A stretch of DNA of 64,000 bases from Pyrinomonadaceae bacterium (GCA_025054715.1 JANWYH010000011.1:1-64000), one strand, 5' to 3'. Shown: positions 35,868 through 45,451, counted from the first letter of the stretch. Notes: generated by a model from the letters alone, not told the origin. Made by a program: numbers and translations.

Positions 35868-36956
35868 TTATTCGCAGGAACTAGATTTCAAAGCGGACTC
35901 GAAGACCTTATAAACTCTTGGTGCTTGAGCTTTCGCTGAATAATTTTCTTCAACCGTTTTCCTTCCAGCAAGCCCTAAATTCTTGCGCAACTCAGGAGAA
36001 TGCAGAAGCTTTTTCAACCTTTCAATCCATTCGTCTTCGTTATTAGCTAAAAAGCCATTTTTGCCATCTTGAATTATAGTCGAATTTACGCCTACAGGTG
36101 AGCAAATTGTTGGTATCCCTAAAGCCATGTATTGTAGTGCTTTCAATCCACATTTCCCTTTGCTCCATTCATCGTCAGGCAAGGGCATAACACCGATGTC
36201 AATGTCGCTTAAGTCTTGAATTTCTGTTTCTGAACGCCAAGGCATACTTTCGACTTCAACCCCTGGAATCTCATAATTCGATGTTCCTATTACTCTGAGT
36301 CTAAAGGTTTCTGTCTTTGCAAGTTCTCTGAAAACGTTTCTAATGGTGTCTAAGTGTTGAACCGTACTGAAGCTGCCGCTCCAGCCTATTGTAGGCTTTT
36401 GCTTATCGGCATTCTTTTTTACTACTTTGTATTTTTCCGTGTCAATTGTAGTAGGAATTATGGTAACGTTTTTGTTGAACTTAATAGCGTAGTCAGCTAG
36501 ATACTGGTTACCTACGATTACTTGTGTGGAAAGCCGACAAATCTCAGCTGTTTTGTGGGGGAATTTCAAATAGCTTAAATAACCGTTTGCAGGACTTTTG
36601 TAAGGGACGAAAATAGCATCATCAAAGTCGAAAACAATGGGAACTCCTGAGCGAGCAATCTTGCGTTCAAACCAGGGCGGTCCTAAAATAGCTGCCTCAC
36701 GAAAAACGTAAACTAAATCATATTCCTTAACAGATTGAACGTCTCTTAATCTCTTTTTGAAACTTTCCACTATTGCAAAAAACTTTTTTACGGAATGGGT
36801 TGGCTTGTACAAAACTTTTCTTAACCTTTCTGTTTCGAACGGTGCATAAGTTATTTTTACACCTTCTTTTCTCAAGATTGTCTCCCATTGCTCTAGTCGG
36901 AATCTTTGCCCGGGTGATGTATCATAAACAGCGGGGACTATAGCTAAGACTTTCAT
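35868..36956 (-). CDS. Family 4 type glycosyltransferase
   Basis: The 362-residue protein has a GT-B layout. The C-terminal nucleotide-sugar half includes PTIGWSGSFSTVQHLDTI, IGVMPLPDDEWSKGKCGLKA and LQYMALGIPTICSPVGVNS, followed by the conserved Asn-Gly-Phe-Leu. It probably adds a sugar in exopolysaccharide or O-antigen assembly at the inner membrane. Its ATG overlaps the TGA of the interrupted small gene upstream (ATGA). Confidence 0.87.
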   Translation of the reverse strand: MKVLAIVPAVYDTSPGQRFRLEQWETILRKEGVKITYAPFETERLRKVLYKPTHSVKKFFAIVESFKKRLRDVQSVKEYDLVYVFREAAILGPPWFERKIARSGVPIVFDFDDAIFVPYKSPANGYLSYLKFPHKTAEICRLSTQVIVGNQYLADYAIKFNKNVTIIPTTIDTEKYKVVKKNADKQKPTIGWSGSFSTVQHLDTIRNVFRELAKTETFRLRVIGTSNYEIPGVEVESMPWRSETEIQDLSDIDIGVMPLPDDEWSKGKCGLKALQYMALGIPTICSPVGVNSTIIQDGKNGFLANNEDEWIERLKKLLHSPELRKNLGLAGRKTVEENYSAKAQAPRVYKVFESALKSSSCE

Positions 36957-37255
36957 AATTCTACGGAGTCAGGTAAAATTTCTTTGAACCTATCAAATCT
37001 TCTAGGGTGAAGAAAAAGATAATTATCTTCGACAATGTCACCGGTTTCAACTTGTTTAAGTTTTTTACCAGCTTCATTTGAATAGAAGAATATTTTGTAA
37101 CCTTTTTTATAATAGGTGTTTTGGCAAAACTTTTCCTATCTATCTTCGGACATTTCGACCAAAATTTTCGCACTCTTATAATGTGCCTCATGCTTGTCAG
37201 AAGTGCTAGAGAAGATTCTTTTCAACTCTTTTAGGTATCTTTCAAGCTTTCTCAT
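36953..37255 (-). pseudogene. Small gene interrupted by an in-frame TAG
   Basis: On the minus strand an ATG at 37255 opens RKLERYLKELKRIFSS and continues for 39 codons to a TAG at 37136-37138. The same frame then stays open for another 60 codons (EKFCQNTYYKKGYKIFFYS to RFKEILPDSVEL). It ends in a TGA that overlaps the start of the next glycosyltransferase as ATGA. The tight coupling and protein-like composition on both sides suggest a real gene of ~100 codons with one nonsense codon. No in-frame start follows the TAG. I do not recognise the family. A 76-codon reading frame on the same strand overlaps it and looks spurious. Confidence 0.5.
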
Positions 37256-37374
37256 AATCTTCAGCTTATTTTTACAAGAATTACTTCCCTTTTCAAGGAA
37301 GATTCAATTCTTTTTCTGGGGAAGGCTGAATAAGTGGGTTTGAAGTGTTTTTGGTAAAAAGTTGATTGAATTTT

Positions 37375-38634
37375 TTATATAGTGATATTTAGCAGTCTTG
37401 CATACAGTCTTCTATATCTTTCCCCGCCGACTTTTTCGAGATCAAATCTTTTCTTTGCACTTTCGACGCAACGTCTTGAAAGTTCGTCTCTTTCCTTTAA
37501 CATTTCTTCGATTTTCCTTAATACTTCTTCGTAACTTTCCTTTGAGAAATCCTTCATGATAACACCTGTTTTGTCTTCGTTAATAAAGAGAGAAGTATCG
37601 CCTATGCCATCATTTGAGACTATGGGAAGGCCACAGATCAGATATTCAGCATTTTTCGTAGGAGAGGAGGCTTGTTTTGAGTAACACGGTTTTATGAAAG
37701 AGATAGCAACATCACAGGCAGAAAGATAACTTGGGATCTCATTCACAGATACTTTTCTTATCAAAAAATCTTCTTCCTTAAAGCCTTTTTCCAGTAGAAG
37801 TTTCTTTATTTTTTCCGGGTTACTTTGTGTTAAGACCATTGCAAAAACATTTGGGTATCTTTGTTTTGCGGTCTCAAAGAAGCGGGCTGTTTCTTCAGTC
37901 ATATACCAGCCGCCAAGAGCGCCAGCATAGACGATTACAAAACGATTTTGAAGGTTTAGTTTTTGACGCATTTTTTGCCTTAAGTTTTCATCTACCGAGC
38001 TGAAGCGATTGAAATCGACACAGCAGGGGATCACTTCGACGGGCCTTCCTTTTATGTCGTAGCCGGTTTCTTTGCTTTCAGGAAAAAGTATCTCTCTAGC
38101 TCTTTCCGTTAAAACTACAAAACCGTCAGATTGTTTAATTAGCCATCTTTCCACTTTTTTTGCTGATTTATAGATTAGTCCGTTTTCTTTCCAGATACCA
38201 GCATCAACGTATTCTTCTGGGAAAAAGCCACGAATATCAAAAAGCAGTTTAGGTTTTTTCTTATCGAGAATAAATAAGCGTGCAAGTGCACCCATCATCG
38301 CAGGCACGTGAACTCTTGCATGGAAAATATCTATTTTCTGCTTTCTTGCCAAACGCCATGCGTAAAAGGCTCCGCAAAGAATATCGAAAAGTGTTGCGGG
38401 AACAGAAGGTTTTTTGTGGTAAGTCAGAAAGTCCCAATAAATTCCCTCATCTGCCAATTTTCTCTTTTCGGCCTCTAATTGTTCTTTTGTCCAATTTTTT
38501 TGCGGATTCGGCTCGAAGGTTAATAGGAAAATCTCTATCCCGCCTTTTTTTATTTCACGCAAGTATGGTAAGACTTGCGTTTGCACAAGTGGTTCGCGTA
38601 AGCTGAAGTAACACAAATAAAGTGCTTTAGGCAT
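37375..38634 (-). CDS. Glycosyltransferase, GT-B fold (family 4-like)
   Basis: From the ATG at 38634 (MPKALYLCYFSLREPLVQTQ) it has 419 residues. The upstream TTG at 38658 would run into the previous gene and is not preferred. The N half has HARVHVPAMMGALARLF; the C half has RFVIVYAGALGGWYMTEETA, AISFIKPCYSKQASSPTKNA and EYLICGLPIVSNDGIGDTS, as in GT4 enzymes. It starts 1 base after the split methyltransferase gene and is likely co-translated. The sugar and acceptor are unknown. Confidence 0.87.
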   Translation of the reverse strand: MPKALYLCYFSLREPLVQTQVLPYLREIKKGGIEIFLLTFEPNPQKNWTKEQLEAEKRKLADEGIYWDFLTYHKKPSVPATLFDILCGAFYAWRLARKQKIDIFHARVHVPAMMGALARLFILDKKKPKLLFDIRGFFPEEYVDAGIWKENGLIYKSAKKVERWLIKQSDGFVVLTERAREILFPESKETGYDIKGRPVEVIPCCVDFNRFSSVDENLRQKMRQKLNLQNRFVIVYAGALGGWYMTEETARFFETAKQRYPNVFAMVLTQSNPEKIKKLLLEKGFKEEDFLIRKVSVNEIPSYLSACDVAISFIKPCYSKQASSPTKNAEYLICGLPIVSNDGIGDTSLFINEDKTGVIMKDFSKESYEEVLRKIEEMLKERDELSRRCVESAKKRFDLEKVGGERYRRLYARLLNITI

Positions 38635-38635
38635 A

Positions 38636-39615
38636 TTATTGAGTCTTTTTTCTACCAACTAGATTCAAACCCGGATTTTTTAACCTTAATATTTCCTCTA
38701 TGTCGTTTTCTTTCAAGATCGTAAAAGCTTCCTGTTCGGTCATTGGCAAATCAAATTCAGGCGAGAGCATGTCAAAAGTGTCAAGAATTGCCCAATTGTA
38801 TCTTTGCTCGCGAGTCAATCTTCTCTCGTTAACGTAGTTTGCAACTGGAATGATAAAACTGAAAAGTTTTCCAAGAGCCGGGAGGCGAAAAAGTAGATCA
38901 GTGATTGGAAAGAGGATAGGCATTGCGATTTTTATGAGTCCTAGAAGCTTTTCTTTTTTATCCTCTTGGTTATTGGTCGAAGCCAGTATTTTGAATAAAG
39001 CTTTGTCCATGGCTTTCTTTCGTAAGTGGTAACTGCTATTTTACCTTCTTTCTTCATTGTTTTAGCAACTAACGAAAGCGCTTTTGGAGGATCGGGGGTG
39101 TATTGAATGATGCCTATACAGTAGCAGAAATCAAATGTTTCTTCGCGGAAACGTAGGTCATATATGCTTGCTTGAACGAAGTGGACATTGTCTCTGTCTT
39201 CTAGATTTGCTTTTGCTGCATCAATTGCTGAGCTTATATCAACTCCGGCGACTTCAGCCTTACTTTTCGAGATAACATCTAAAAAACGACCTACCCCACA
39301 ACCAACATCTAGAATCCACTTTCCTGTCAATTCATCTCTTGTCCAGTTAGTTTCTGACCAGAATCTTTCGGCAGAGATACTAGTGCCATTGTGGGAGTCC
39401 AATTGTTCTTTGCGGAAAATTTGCCATTGATACCCGAATGAAGAAGCGTAATTTTCGGTTTTCACGAATCTCGGTATTCCATTCGTTATCGGATATTGTT
39501 GATTACACTTTTGGCAAAATAGTATTCCTTCAAATATATCTCCACTTTCATCTCTTTGCTTAGCTTCGCAGCTTAGTGAAGCTTTACACCTTGTGCAAAT
39601 GAGTAATTCGATCAA
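38636..39615 (-). CDS. SAM-dependent methyltransferase, split by a -1 frameshift
   Basis: Two overlapping minus frames join into one 326-residue methyltransferase. Frame one (39615 down to the TAG at 38941-38943) has an N-terminal zinc-ribbon-like part (C7, C10, C34, C37) and the SAM motif WILDVGCGVGRFLDV. Frame two continues with LLFRLPALGKLFSFIIPVAN and ends NPGLNLVGRKKTQ. The only clean join is a one-base backward shift at A AAA AAG (38953-38959). The start is TTG at 39615; no in-frame ATG lies upstream. It probably modifies a surface sugar. Confidence 0.75.
38953..38959 (-). other. Canonical -1 slippery heptamer A AAA AAG
   Basis: On the minus strand the codons AAA AAG, preceded by the last A of ATA, form A AAA AAG in the zero frame. 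This is the heptamer used by E. coli dnaX. Slipping back one base here joins the two halves of the methyltransferase. AAGAGG lies just upstream, but closer than the ~10 bases seen in dnaX, and I find no strong downstream hairpin. It may equally be a lost base in an A7 run. Confidence 0.5.
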
Positions 39616-39658
39616 TTTAGATTTCGCTGTAACTACCCAAAATGAATTGATGACCTAA

Positions 39659-41428
39659 TTACTTTTCAATTAGAAAGCTTCCCATCGCTAAAGCGTCTAA
39701 CCCTGAGCTATAGAAGGTTCTTATAGCATCTCTGGGCGAATTAACGATTGGCTCGCCCTTGAGATTAAAAGACGTATTCATTATGACAGGAACCCCGGTC
39801 TTTTCACCAAAGCGCTTTATCAGGTCGTAGTAAAGTGGGTTAACTGAGCGTCTGACCATTTGAGGTCTTGTAGTTCCGTCTATGTGAACTACCGCTGGAA
39901 TTAAATGCTTCTTTTCTTCCTTGACTGGAAAAGTCATTATCATGAATGGCGCATAGACAGGATTTTCAAGATATTCTTCAGCTACTTCCTCAAGCATGGA
40001 AGGTGCAAAAGGACGCCATCCATCACGGTATTTGACAGCGGCATTGACTTTATGGAGCATCTCTCTGTTTCTTGGATCAGCGAGGATTGAACGTGCACCA
40101 AGTGCACGTGGTCCCCATTCGGCTCGACCTTGAAACCAGCCGACGATTTTACCCTGAACGAGTAAATCACTTACAGTTTCAATAAGTTCTTCTCTCGAAA
40201 GCCTCTTATACTTTACTTTGACTATTTCCAGAGCCTTTTGTATTTCTTCGTCCGTGTAGCCAATACCCCAATACACGTGCTCTAGTTCTTTAGGTTTAAG
40301 CTCGTAGCCTAGATTGACATACCCCATATATGCCGCGCCTAAAGCCCCACCAGCATCACCAGCTTCGGGTTGTATGAAAATTTTATCTACGAGTCCTGAA
40401 CGGGCTATTTTGCCATTCATTGTGGCATTTAGTGCTACGCCGCCTGCAAAAGCCACATTACGGCAACCAGTCATCTCCAGGGCTCTCTTAAGATAGGTAA
40501 AGCCGAAGTCTTCTACTAATTTTTGAAGATCTGCCGCTATAGTCTTGTGCCGTTCTGTTATTTCTTCATGTTCTGCTCTAGGTTTTCCTAGCCATTTGGT
40601 TAATTCCCAGCAATATCCCATGCCAGGAGCTACGACTGGACGGCTTATCTTGCTAAAATCAATGTAGAGCTTTTCAGGAATAGCAACCTTATCAAAAGTG
40701 CCCTTTGGCGTTCCATAGCCTGCTAATCCCATTAAGGATCCTTCATCGCTAAGCTGAAGGAAACGATGAATCGCCCAATAGACTTCACCAATTGAAAAAT
40801 CTCCTCTCTGTTCTAGAACTTTTAGCTTCCCATCTTTACCGTAAGATATTGTCGCGCTTAAACCATCACCACTTCCATCCCAAGTTATGACCGTTGCCTC
40901 GTTAAAACCACTTGCATAATAGGCTGATGCAGCATGGGCAAGATGATGATCTATACAAAAGAATGGAATTTGATCGATACTGGTTTGAAACTTTACTCTG
41001 AAACCGGTTTTTTCATTTTCTTCTTCTATCCAAGGTTTAAGCGAAAGATCAAAGAAGTTAAGCCCTTTTTTTATACCGTTTTTCGAGCGCTTGAGCATTT
41101 TAGCAAAGCTGTATGCTAAATTTTTAATAAAAGTATTGTTAGCTTTTATCCAGCGTTCAGTAGCAAGATAAGGATTGTTTGACCATGCTATTGCGTCTAA
41201 ATCCTCAAGGGATATACCGGCTGTGTCTAGGCAGAACTTTATTGAATGATAAGGAAAAAAACCTATTGCGTATTTTACGCGCACGAATCTTTCTTCGCTT
41301 CCCATAGCAACTATTTCACCGTCTTTGAGCAATGCTGCTGCCGGATGATGAGCGTCAGCCGCTCCACCTAAACCGTATTTTCCGCTTATTCCAAGAACGT
41401 AGACATGCTTTTTTGATTTCGAATTCAT
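39659..41428 (-). CDS. Carbamoyltransferase, NodU/CmcH family
   Basis: The 589-residue protein has the Kae1-like N domain with the metal/ATP histidines in FCIDHHLAHAASAYYASGF and TWDGSGDGLSATISYG. Then come NVAFAGGVALNATMNGKIA and the YrdC-like C domain with ARGPRA-type segment EWGPRALGARSILADPR. It ends GVPVIMNTSFNLKGEPIVNS. Such enzymes carbamoylate sugars or antibiotics from carbamoyl phosphate. In this cluster the likely substrate is a polysaccharide residue. It lies between the two frameshifted genes. Confidence 0.9.
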   Translation of the reverse strand: MNSKSKKHVYVLGISGKYGLGGAADAHHPAAALLKDGEIVAMGSEERFVRVKYAIGFFPYHSIKFCLDTAGISLEDLDAIAWSNNPYLATERWIKANNTFIKNLAYSFAKMLKRSKNGIKKGLNFFDLSLKPWIEEENEKTGFRVKFQTSIDQIPFFCIDHHLAHAASAYYASGFNEATVITWDGSGDGLSATISYGKDGKLKVLEQRGDFSIGEVYWAIHRFLQLSDEGSLMGLAGYGTPKGTFDKVAIPEKLYIDFSKISRPVVAPGMGYCWELTKWLGKPRAEHEEITERHKTIAADLQKLVEDFGFTYLKRALEMTGCRNVAFAGGVALNATMNGKIARSGLVDKIFIQPEAGDAGGALGAAYMGYVNLGYELKPKELEHVYWGIGYTDEEIQKALEIVKVKYKRLSREELIETVSDLLVQGKIVGWFQGRAEWGPRALGARSILADPRNREMLHKVNAAVKYRDGWRPFAPSMLEEVAEEYLENPVYAPFMIMTFPVKEEKKHLIPAVVHIDGTTRPQMVRRSVNPLYYDLIKRFGEKTGVPVIMNTSFNLKGEPIVNSPRDAIRTFYSSGLDALAMGSFLIEK

Positions 41429-41466
41429 AATTTTATATCCATTTTAGAGTTTAGAGACTTGATATT

Positions 41467-42632
41467 TCAAGATTCGCACTTGATTCTTGAGTATAAGTCT
41501 ATCCATTCTTTTATAAGATTGTCGCCGAATTTTTCAGTGACCACTTTAAAAGCTTCTCTTCCTAGAGATTCTCTGAGCTTTTCGTCAAGATATAGTTTTA
41601 GCATTGCTTCCTTAATTTCCTCAGGTGAGTTTGGGTCAACAAAGATAGCTGATTTTCCATCTTCAACTATCTCCTCAAAAACGCTGATGCGGGACACAAC
41701 GCAGGGCACCCCTTTTGACATTGCCTCTATGAGTGCAATTGGTAACCCCTCGAAAAAGGATGGAAAAACAAACACATCGGCGATTTCTAACAATGCACCA
41801 ATGTCGCTTCTTCTACCTAGAAATAATACTTTTTCTTCGATTCCCAGCCCTTTTGTCAGTTCTTTCAGATTTTCTTCTAAATTACCAACACCAGCTATGA
41901 GTAAGACCAATTTTCTTTTATCTGTTTGTTCGAGTAGCTTTGCAAAAGCTTTTATTAAGTTTTCATGATTTTTCTGTGGTGATAGCCTTCCTACGGAAAG
42001 GAATACAAAACTTTCCTGAGCTAACCTAATTTCTTCTCTCAGTTTTTGTATTTCCTCAGCACAAGTTTTAAGACGAGTTTCGTCGTATGAATTGTAGATA
42101 ACAACCGCTTTTTCTTTTCTAAGACCATAATGTTTTTGGTAAGAATCTTTAGTTGAATAAGAACATGCTACAAAATAAGGGTTTGTAAGAACGGCAGTTA
42201 TTTTGTCGATAAGTTTCAGTGCAAGAATTTTTTTGCTATTCCAATTAGAACTTTTAATCGTTTCTGGATCGTAGTCCAGACATTGAAGAGAAGTTAGTAT
42301 TGGTGCTTTACAAGGGTAGAAGAGCTTAGCTAATCGGGAAACTATATTTGCGTCGTAAAGCCATGAGTGAATAATATCAGGATTCTCTTCCTTTACAACC
42401 TTTGCAAATTTTCTCGTAGCAGTAAAAAAAGGTGTTTCTGATGAAGATTAAACTCTATAACCTTGCATCCTAGGTTTCTCAAAGTAGGTCCGAAAAAACT
42501 CGCGTCTGAGATTACGCAGACTACATGTTCCAGTTTTTCTTTAGGAGAGTTTTTAATTAGGTTTACGAGCTGACATTCAGCGCCCCCGCTTTGTAAAGTA
42601 GGAATCAAGTGAAGAACCTTGATTGCTTTCAT
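41467..42632 (-). CDS. Family 4 glycosyltransferase, split by a -1 frameshift
   Basis: The gene begins at the ATG at 42632 behind GGAGG and reads KAIKVLHLIPTLQSGGAECQ for 70 codons. It then loses frame at the T7 run 42424-42430. Shifting back one base at T TTT TTA gives 318 further residues without a stop: PDIIHSWLYDANIVSRLAKL, FLSVGRLSPQKNHENLIKAF, then VFPSFFEGLPIALIEAMSKG, the GT4 acceptor/donor motifs. The joined 388-residue protein is a normal GT4 length. Without the shift only a truncated N domain is made. Confidence 0.75.
42423..42429 (-). other. Canonical -1 slippery heptamer T TTT TTA
   Basis: In the zero frame the minus strand reads CTT TTT TTA, containing T TTT TTA, the heptamer of HIV-1 gag-pol. 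A -1 slip here restores the glycosyltransferase frame. I see no obvious stimulatory hairpin within the next 20 bases. A simple loss of one T from a T8 run would look the same. Confidence 0.5.
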
Positions 42633-42707
42633 TCTATCCTCCCTATCCTCCATAATTTATTTAGGTCTGTATACATACATCATCATGTTTGCTACCAGGA
42701 ACCGCAT

Positions 42708-43562
42708 TCAACTTAAGAAGGTGCCTGCTAACGGAATGGTTTTATCTTCACTTACGACTAACCTTTTTAGTAAACTTGGATGTTGTTCTTTTACCAAAAC
42801 TTCCAAGTCAACTCGTGAGGATTGTGCCTTTTCTGGTAAGATTTCCTTAGATTTAGTAGTGTTATAAGTGGCGAGTCTTTCTAGAACCTTTTGCAAAAAT
42901 GGAATGTCATAGAGTCCCCAGAGAATTGAATAACCTTTTGTTTCGATGACTTCGAAACCTGCATCGGATAAAGCATTCTTAAATTCCGAAGGACGATAAA
43001 CATATTGAAAAAAGCTTTTGCCCTCAATTTCTTCTAGATCAATCTCCTCTTTTTTCACCTTTCGCCAAGTGTCTTTCTTAAAGTAGTATAAAAACTCTCT
43101 AAGAGGATTAAGGTAAGGAACACTTACGAGTAAAATTCCATTCCTTTTAAGGACGCGTCTTGCTTCCGACAGGGCTAATTCTGGACCACTTTCAAAGTGT
43201 TCTACTACACCGCCCGAATAATATAGGTCAAAAACTTCATCACCAAATGGAAGCTTTGAAACATCTCCTACGCAAACAGGTAGATTGGGTTGATATTCGC
43301 GTAGTCTCTTCAATGTTTTTTGTGCGAAATCCAAACCTATCACGCGCCAGCCACGTGCAGTATAATAAGCTACATAGTTTCCTAAGCCGCAACCACCTTC
43401 AAACATTATTGCTCCTGGAAATAGGTATTTCTCAAAAAGTGGACGCAACGGATCAATAACGCAAAATTTTACTGCTTGCTCAAAATCGCTTTGTCCCCAG
43501 TTATCCTCCCAATAGTCGGGTGTATTTCCTGAAAACCGTTTGTTGTGATACATCTTGAGCAT
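42708..43562 (-). CDS. SAM-dependent methyltransferase
   Basis: The 284-residue class I methyltransferase has motif I FEGGCGLGNYVAYYTARG near residue 54, then VIGLDFAQKTLKRL and VGDVSKLPFGDEVFDLYYSG. An ARRVLKRNGILLVSVPYLNP segment follows. It probably methylates a glycan or its precursor within the surface-polysaccharide cluster. It lies between the flippase and the split glycosyltransferase. The C-terminal ~50 residues are less conserved. Confidence 0.87.
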   Translation of the reverse strand: MLKMYHNKRFSGNTPDYWEDNWGQSDFEQAVKFCVIDPLRPLFEKYLFPGAIMFEGGCGLGNYVAYYTARGWRVIGLDFAQKTLKRLREYQPNLPVCVGDVSKLPFGDEVFDLYYSGGVVEHFESGPELALSEARRVLKRNGILLVSVPYLNPLREFLYYFKKDTWRKVKKEEIDLEEIEGKSFFQYVYRPSEFKNALSDAGFEVIETKGYSILWGLYDIPFLQKVLERLATYNTTKSKEILPEKAQSSRVDLEVLVKEQHPSLLKRLVVSEDKTIPLAGTFLS

Positions 43563-43628
43563 AATCTTCTACTTGTAGATTACCTTGTCAGAGGTAGATG
43601 ATACATTTTCTTTTTAGGACCTTCGAAA

Positions 43629-45134
43629 TTACATTGCTTCTTTTGTTGTTATTTTTTTGTAGTTAATTATTCTTTCTAAAAGTTTTAAATCAGAGAATGA
43701 GATTTTGCAAATCGAAAGCGCTACTATAGATATGATCATATTGATAATTAAAGAAAACGCGTAATTTTCGGTCATTAATGCGTAAGTTAAGCTTATGAAG
43801 CTAGGCAGTGGCATTACTATTGCTATGTTACTTATTGTCGGAAATTTAAATTTTATCAAAAGAAATGCGATTAAGACGCTTAATTCGTAAGATATTGCTG
43901 TAGCCCACGCAGAGCCTAATATGCCGTATTTCGGTATCAAAATCATATTTCCCAGAACGTTTGCTGAAGATAAGGCTATACCGGAGAACATTGAAATATA
44001 GGTTGCTGAGATAGAATTTGTAAATGGAGCGTAACCTAGCAAAAATGGAGAAGCTGAACAAGCTGACATTCCTAAAACCAAAAGAACTTTCCCTAACTCT
44101 GTAAATCCATTCTTGAAAACCACGGGCAGTAAAAAAGCGAGAAGAACGACGATAGCAGTGTAGAAAAAGCTGAAGATAAGCACCAGCAAAGGGAGAGCCT
44201 TCTCGAAATAAAGCTTTGTGATATCGAAACGATCTTCGGAATGTATAGTTACGAAAAATGGCATCAGTAAAGTGTTTGCTATTACAAGGAGTTGCATGAA
44301 GATACCGTTTGCTTGATAAGCTACTGAATAAACCCCTGCTGCGGCGATATCTAGGTATTTAGCAATGAGAATAGCGTCTAAGTAGTTTGTTGATAGATAG
44401 CCAACGATTGAGACAGGGAGAAGTGGAAAAGAAAATCTTAATACTTTCCTGATGTATAAAAAATTGAGGTCTATCCTAGATAGATACTTTCGGAGTGAAA
44501 ATAAACCTGCTACTCCTACACAAATAGCAGGAAGAATGTAACAAATAAGAGCTGAGTAGATGTTTAGATTTTTATTTGCTATAAAAGCTGCTAGCAATAG
44601 AAAGATAATGATTCTTTCCAATGCTAGAAGTCTTCCTTGCAGTTTTAATAACTTAGCACCTTGTAGAGCATGTTGGATATGCAACCAGAAAGCTTGACTT
44701 AAGAAATGAAGAGCAACAAATACGTAAAACTCTAATGGTAAATTTGTCCATTCTGATATCAAAGGTATTAAGAAGGTTAAAGGTAAAGCTACCAAGAATA
44801 TGTTTAAAATCAGAACTGCACTTCTTGCCCAGAATGAGTAGTTAATATTGCCTGTTCTTACGAATTCTTCGGCTGCATGACGCGCTAATGCAACTGCCGT
44901 CCAGTTGACGGTAGTCTGAATTAATTGGGAGATTGAAATAGCTAAGACAACAGATCCATAGCCTTCAGACCCTAGATAAACGGTTATTAGCCAAACGGAG
45001 GCAAATGAAAAACACATAGAAATCGCTTGCGTAAAGACTAATGTTAAATAGTTACGAAAGGCGTTTCTTATGTCCCAGTCTAGGCTTTGACGCTCATTTT
45101 TGTTTTCTTGCAAATCAGAACTAGTCGTCTGCAC
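43629..45134 (-). CDS. Polysaccharide flippase (Wzx/MATE-like)
   Basis: A 501-residue protein with about twelve to fourteen hydrophobic segments, of the oligosaccharide flippase/polysaccharide biosynthesis type. Recognisable parts are the start FRNYLTLVFTQAISMCFSFA, LITVYLGSEGYGSVVLAISI and FSFPLLPVSIVGYLSTNYLD. It likely moves lipid-linked repeat units across the inner membrane. The start is GTG at 45134 without a clear Shine-Dalgarno sequence. It is the first gene of the minus-strand polysaccharide run. Confidence 0.88.
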   Translation of the reverse strand: MQTTSSDLQENKNERQSLDWDIRNAFRNYLTLVFTQAISMCFSFASVWLITVYLGSEGYGSVVLAISISQLIQTTVNWTAVALARHAAEEFVRTGNINYSFWARSAVLILNIFLVALPLTFLIPLISEWTNLPLEFYVFVALHFLSQAFWLHIQHALQGAKLLKLQGRLLALERIIIFLLLAAFIANKNLNIYSALICYILPAICVGVAGLFSLRKYLSRIDLNFLYIRKVLRFSFPLLPVSIVGYLSTNYLDAILIAKYLDIAAAGVYSVAYQANGIFMQLLVIANTLLMPFFVTIHSEDRFDITKLYFEKALPLLVLIFSFFYTAIVVLLAFLLPVVFKNGFTELGKVLLVLGMSACSASPFLLGYAPFTNSISATYISMFSGIALSSANVLGNMILIPKYGILGSAWATAISYELSVLIAFLLIKFKFPTISNIAIVMPLPSFISLTYALMTENYAFSLIINMIISIVALSICKISFSDLKLLERIINYKKITTKEAM

Positions 45135-45451
45135 AGTCTTTGAGATTAATTCAAATAGAAGAAAATATCAAGCTAGACAATTTTTGAGATTTTAACTCAC
45201 TCTTTTTATGATTTCTGAACTTATGACCTATTTTTGATTTACCTGCAATTTTCATTTGACAAGTCTTTCCAGAAAGATCTTCTGGCAGACTTTATCTTCA
45301 AATTCGCTAGTATCTCCTACTCAAAAGACAAGTTTCGATTTAAGTTCGTTGTTGAAGACATTTTCAAAGAGTTTGTACCGACAAAATAATCAAAACCTTC
45401 ATCACGCTTACTAGTCTAACTAGTTTAGTAAAAGAGAAAGCAATCCTTTTG
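45135..45451 (-). other. 317-base gene-free stretch upstream of the polysaccharide cluster
   Basis: This AT-rich gap separates the OppD-like gene from the flippase gene, both on the minus strand. I found no gene or hairpin terminator. The promoter of the polysaccharide operon should lie near 45140-45220. The palindrome-like ACTAGTCTAACTAGT at 45408-45422 is the only small repeat noted. Confidence 0.45.

Noticed and set aside
36961-37191. A 76-codon minus-strand frame
   Set aside because: It overlaps the interrupted gene in a different frame, has a lysine-rich low-complexity look, and does not couple to the downstream ATG, whereas the other frame does.
38636-39010. Independent 124-residue protein starting MDKALFKILAS
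   Set aside because: Its first ~20 codons overlap the methyltransferase in another frame, and the rest is the natural C-terminal part of that protein; better explained by the frameshift.
38953-42430. General homopolymer sequencing error as the sole explanation of the frameshifts
   Set aside because: Equal or longer A runs in conserved genes (9340-9346, 13445-13451) are read correctly, so errors would have to be confined to accessory genes. It remains possible at single sites.
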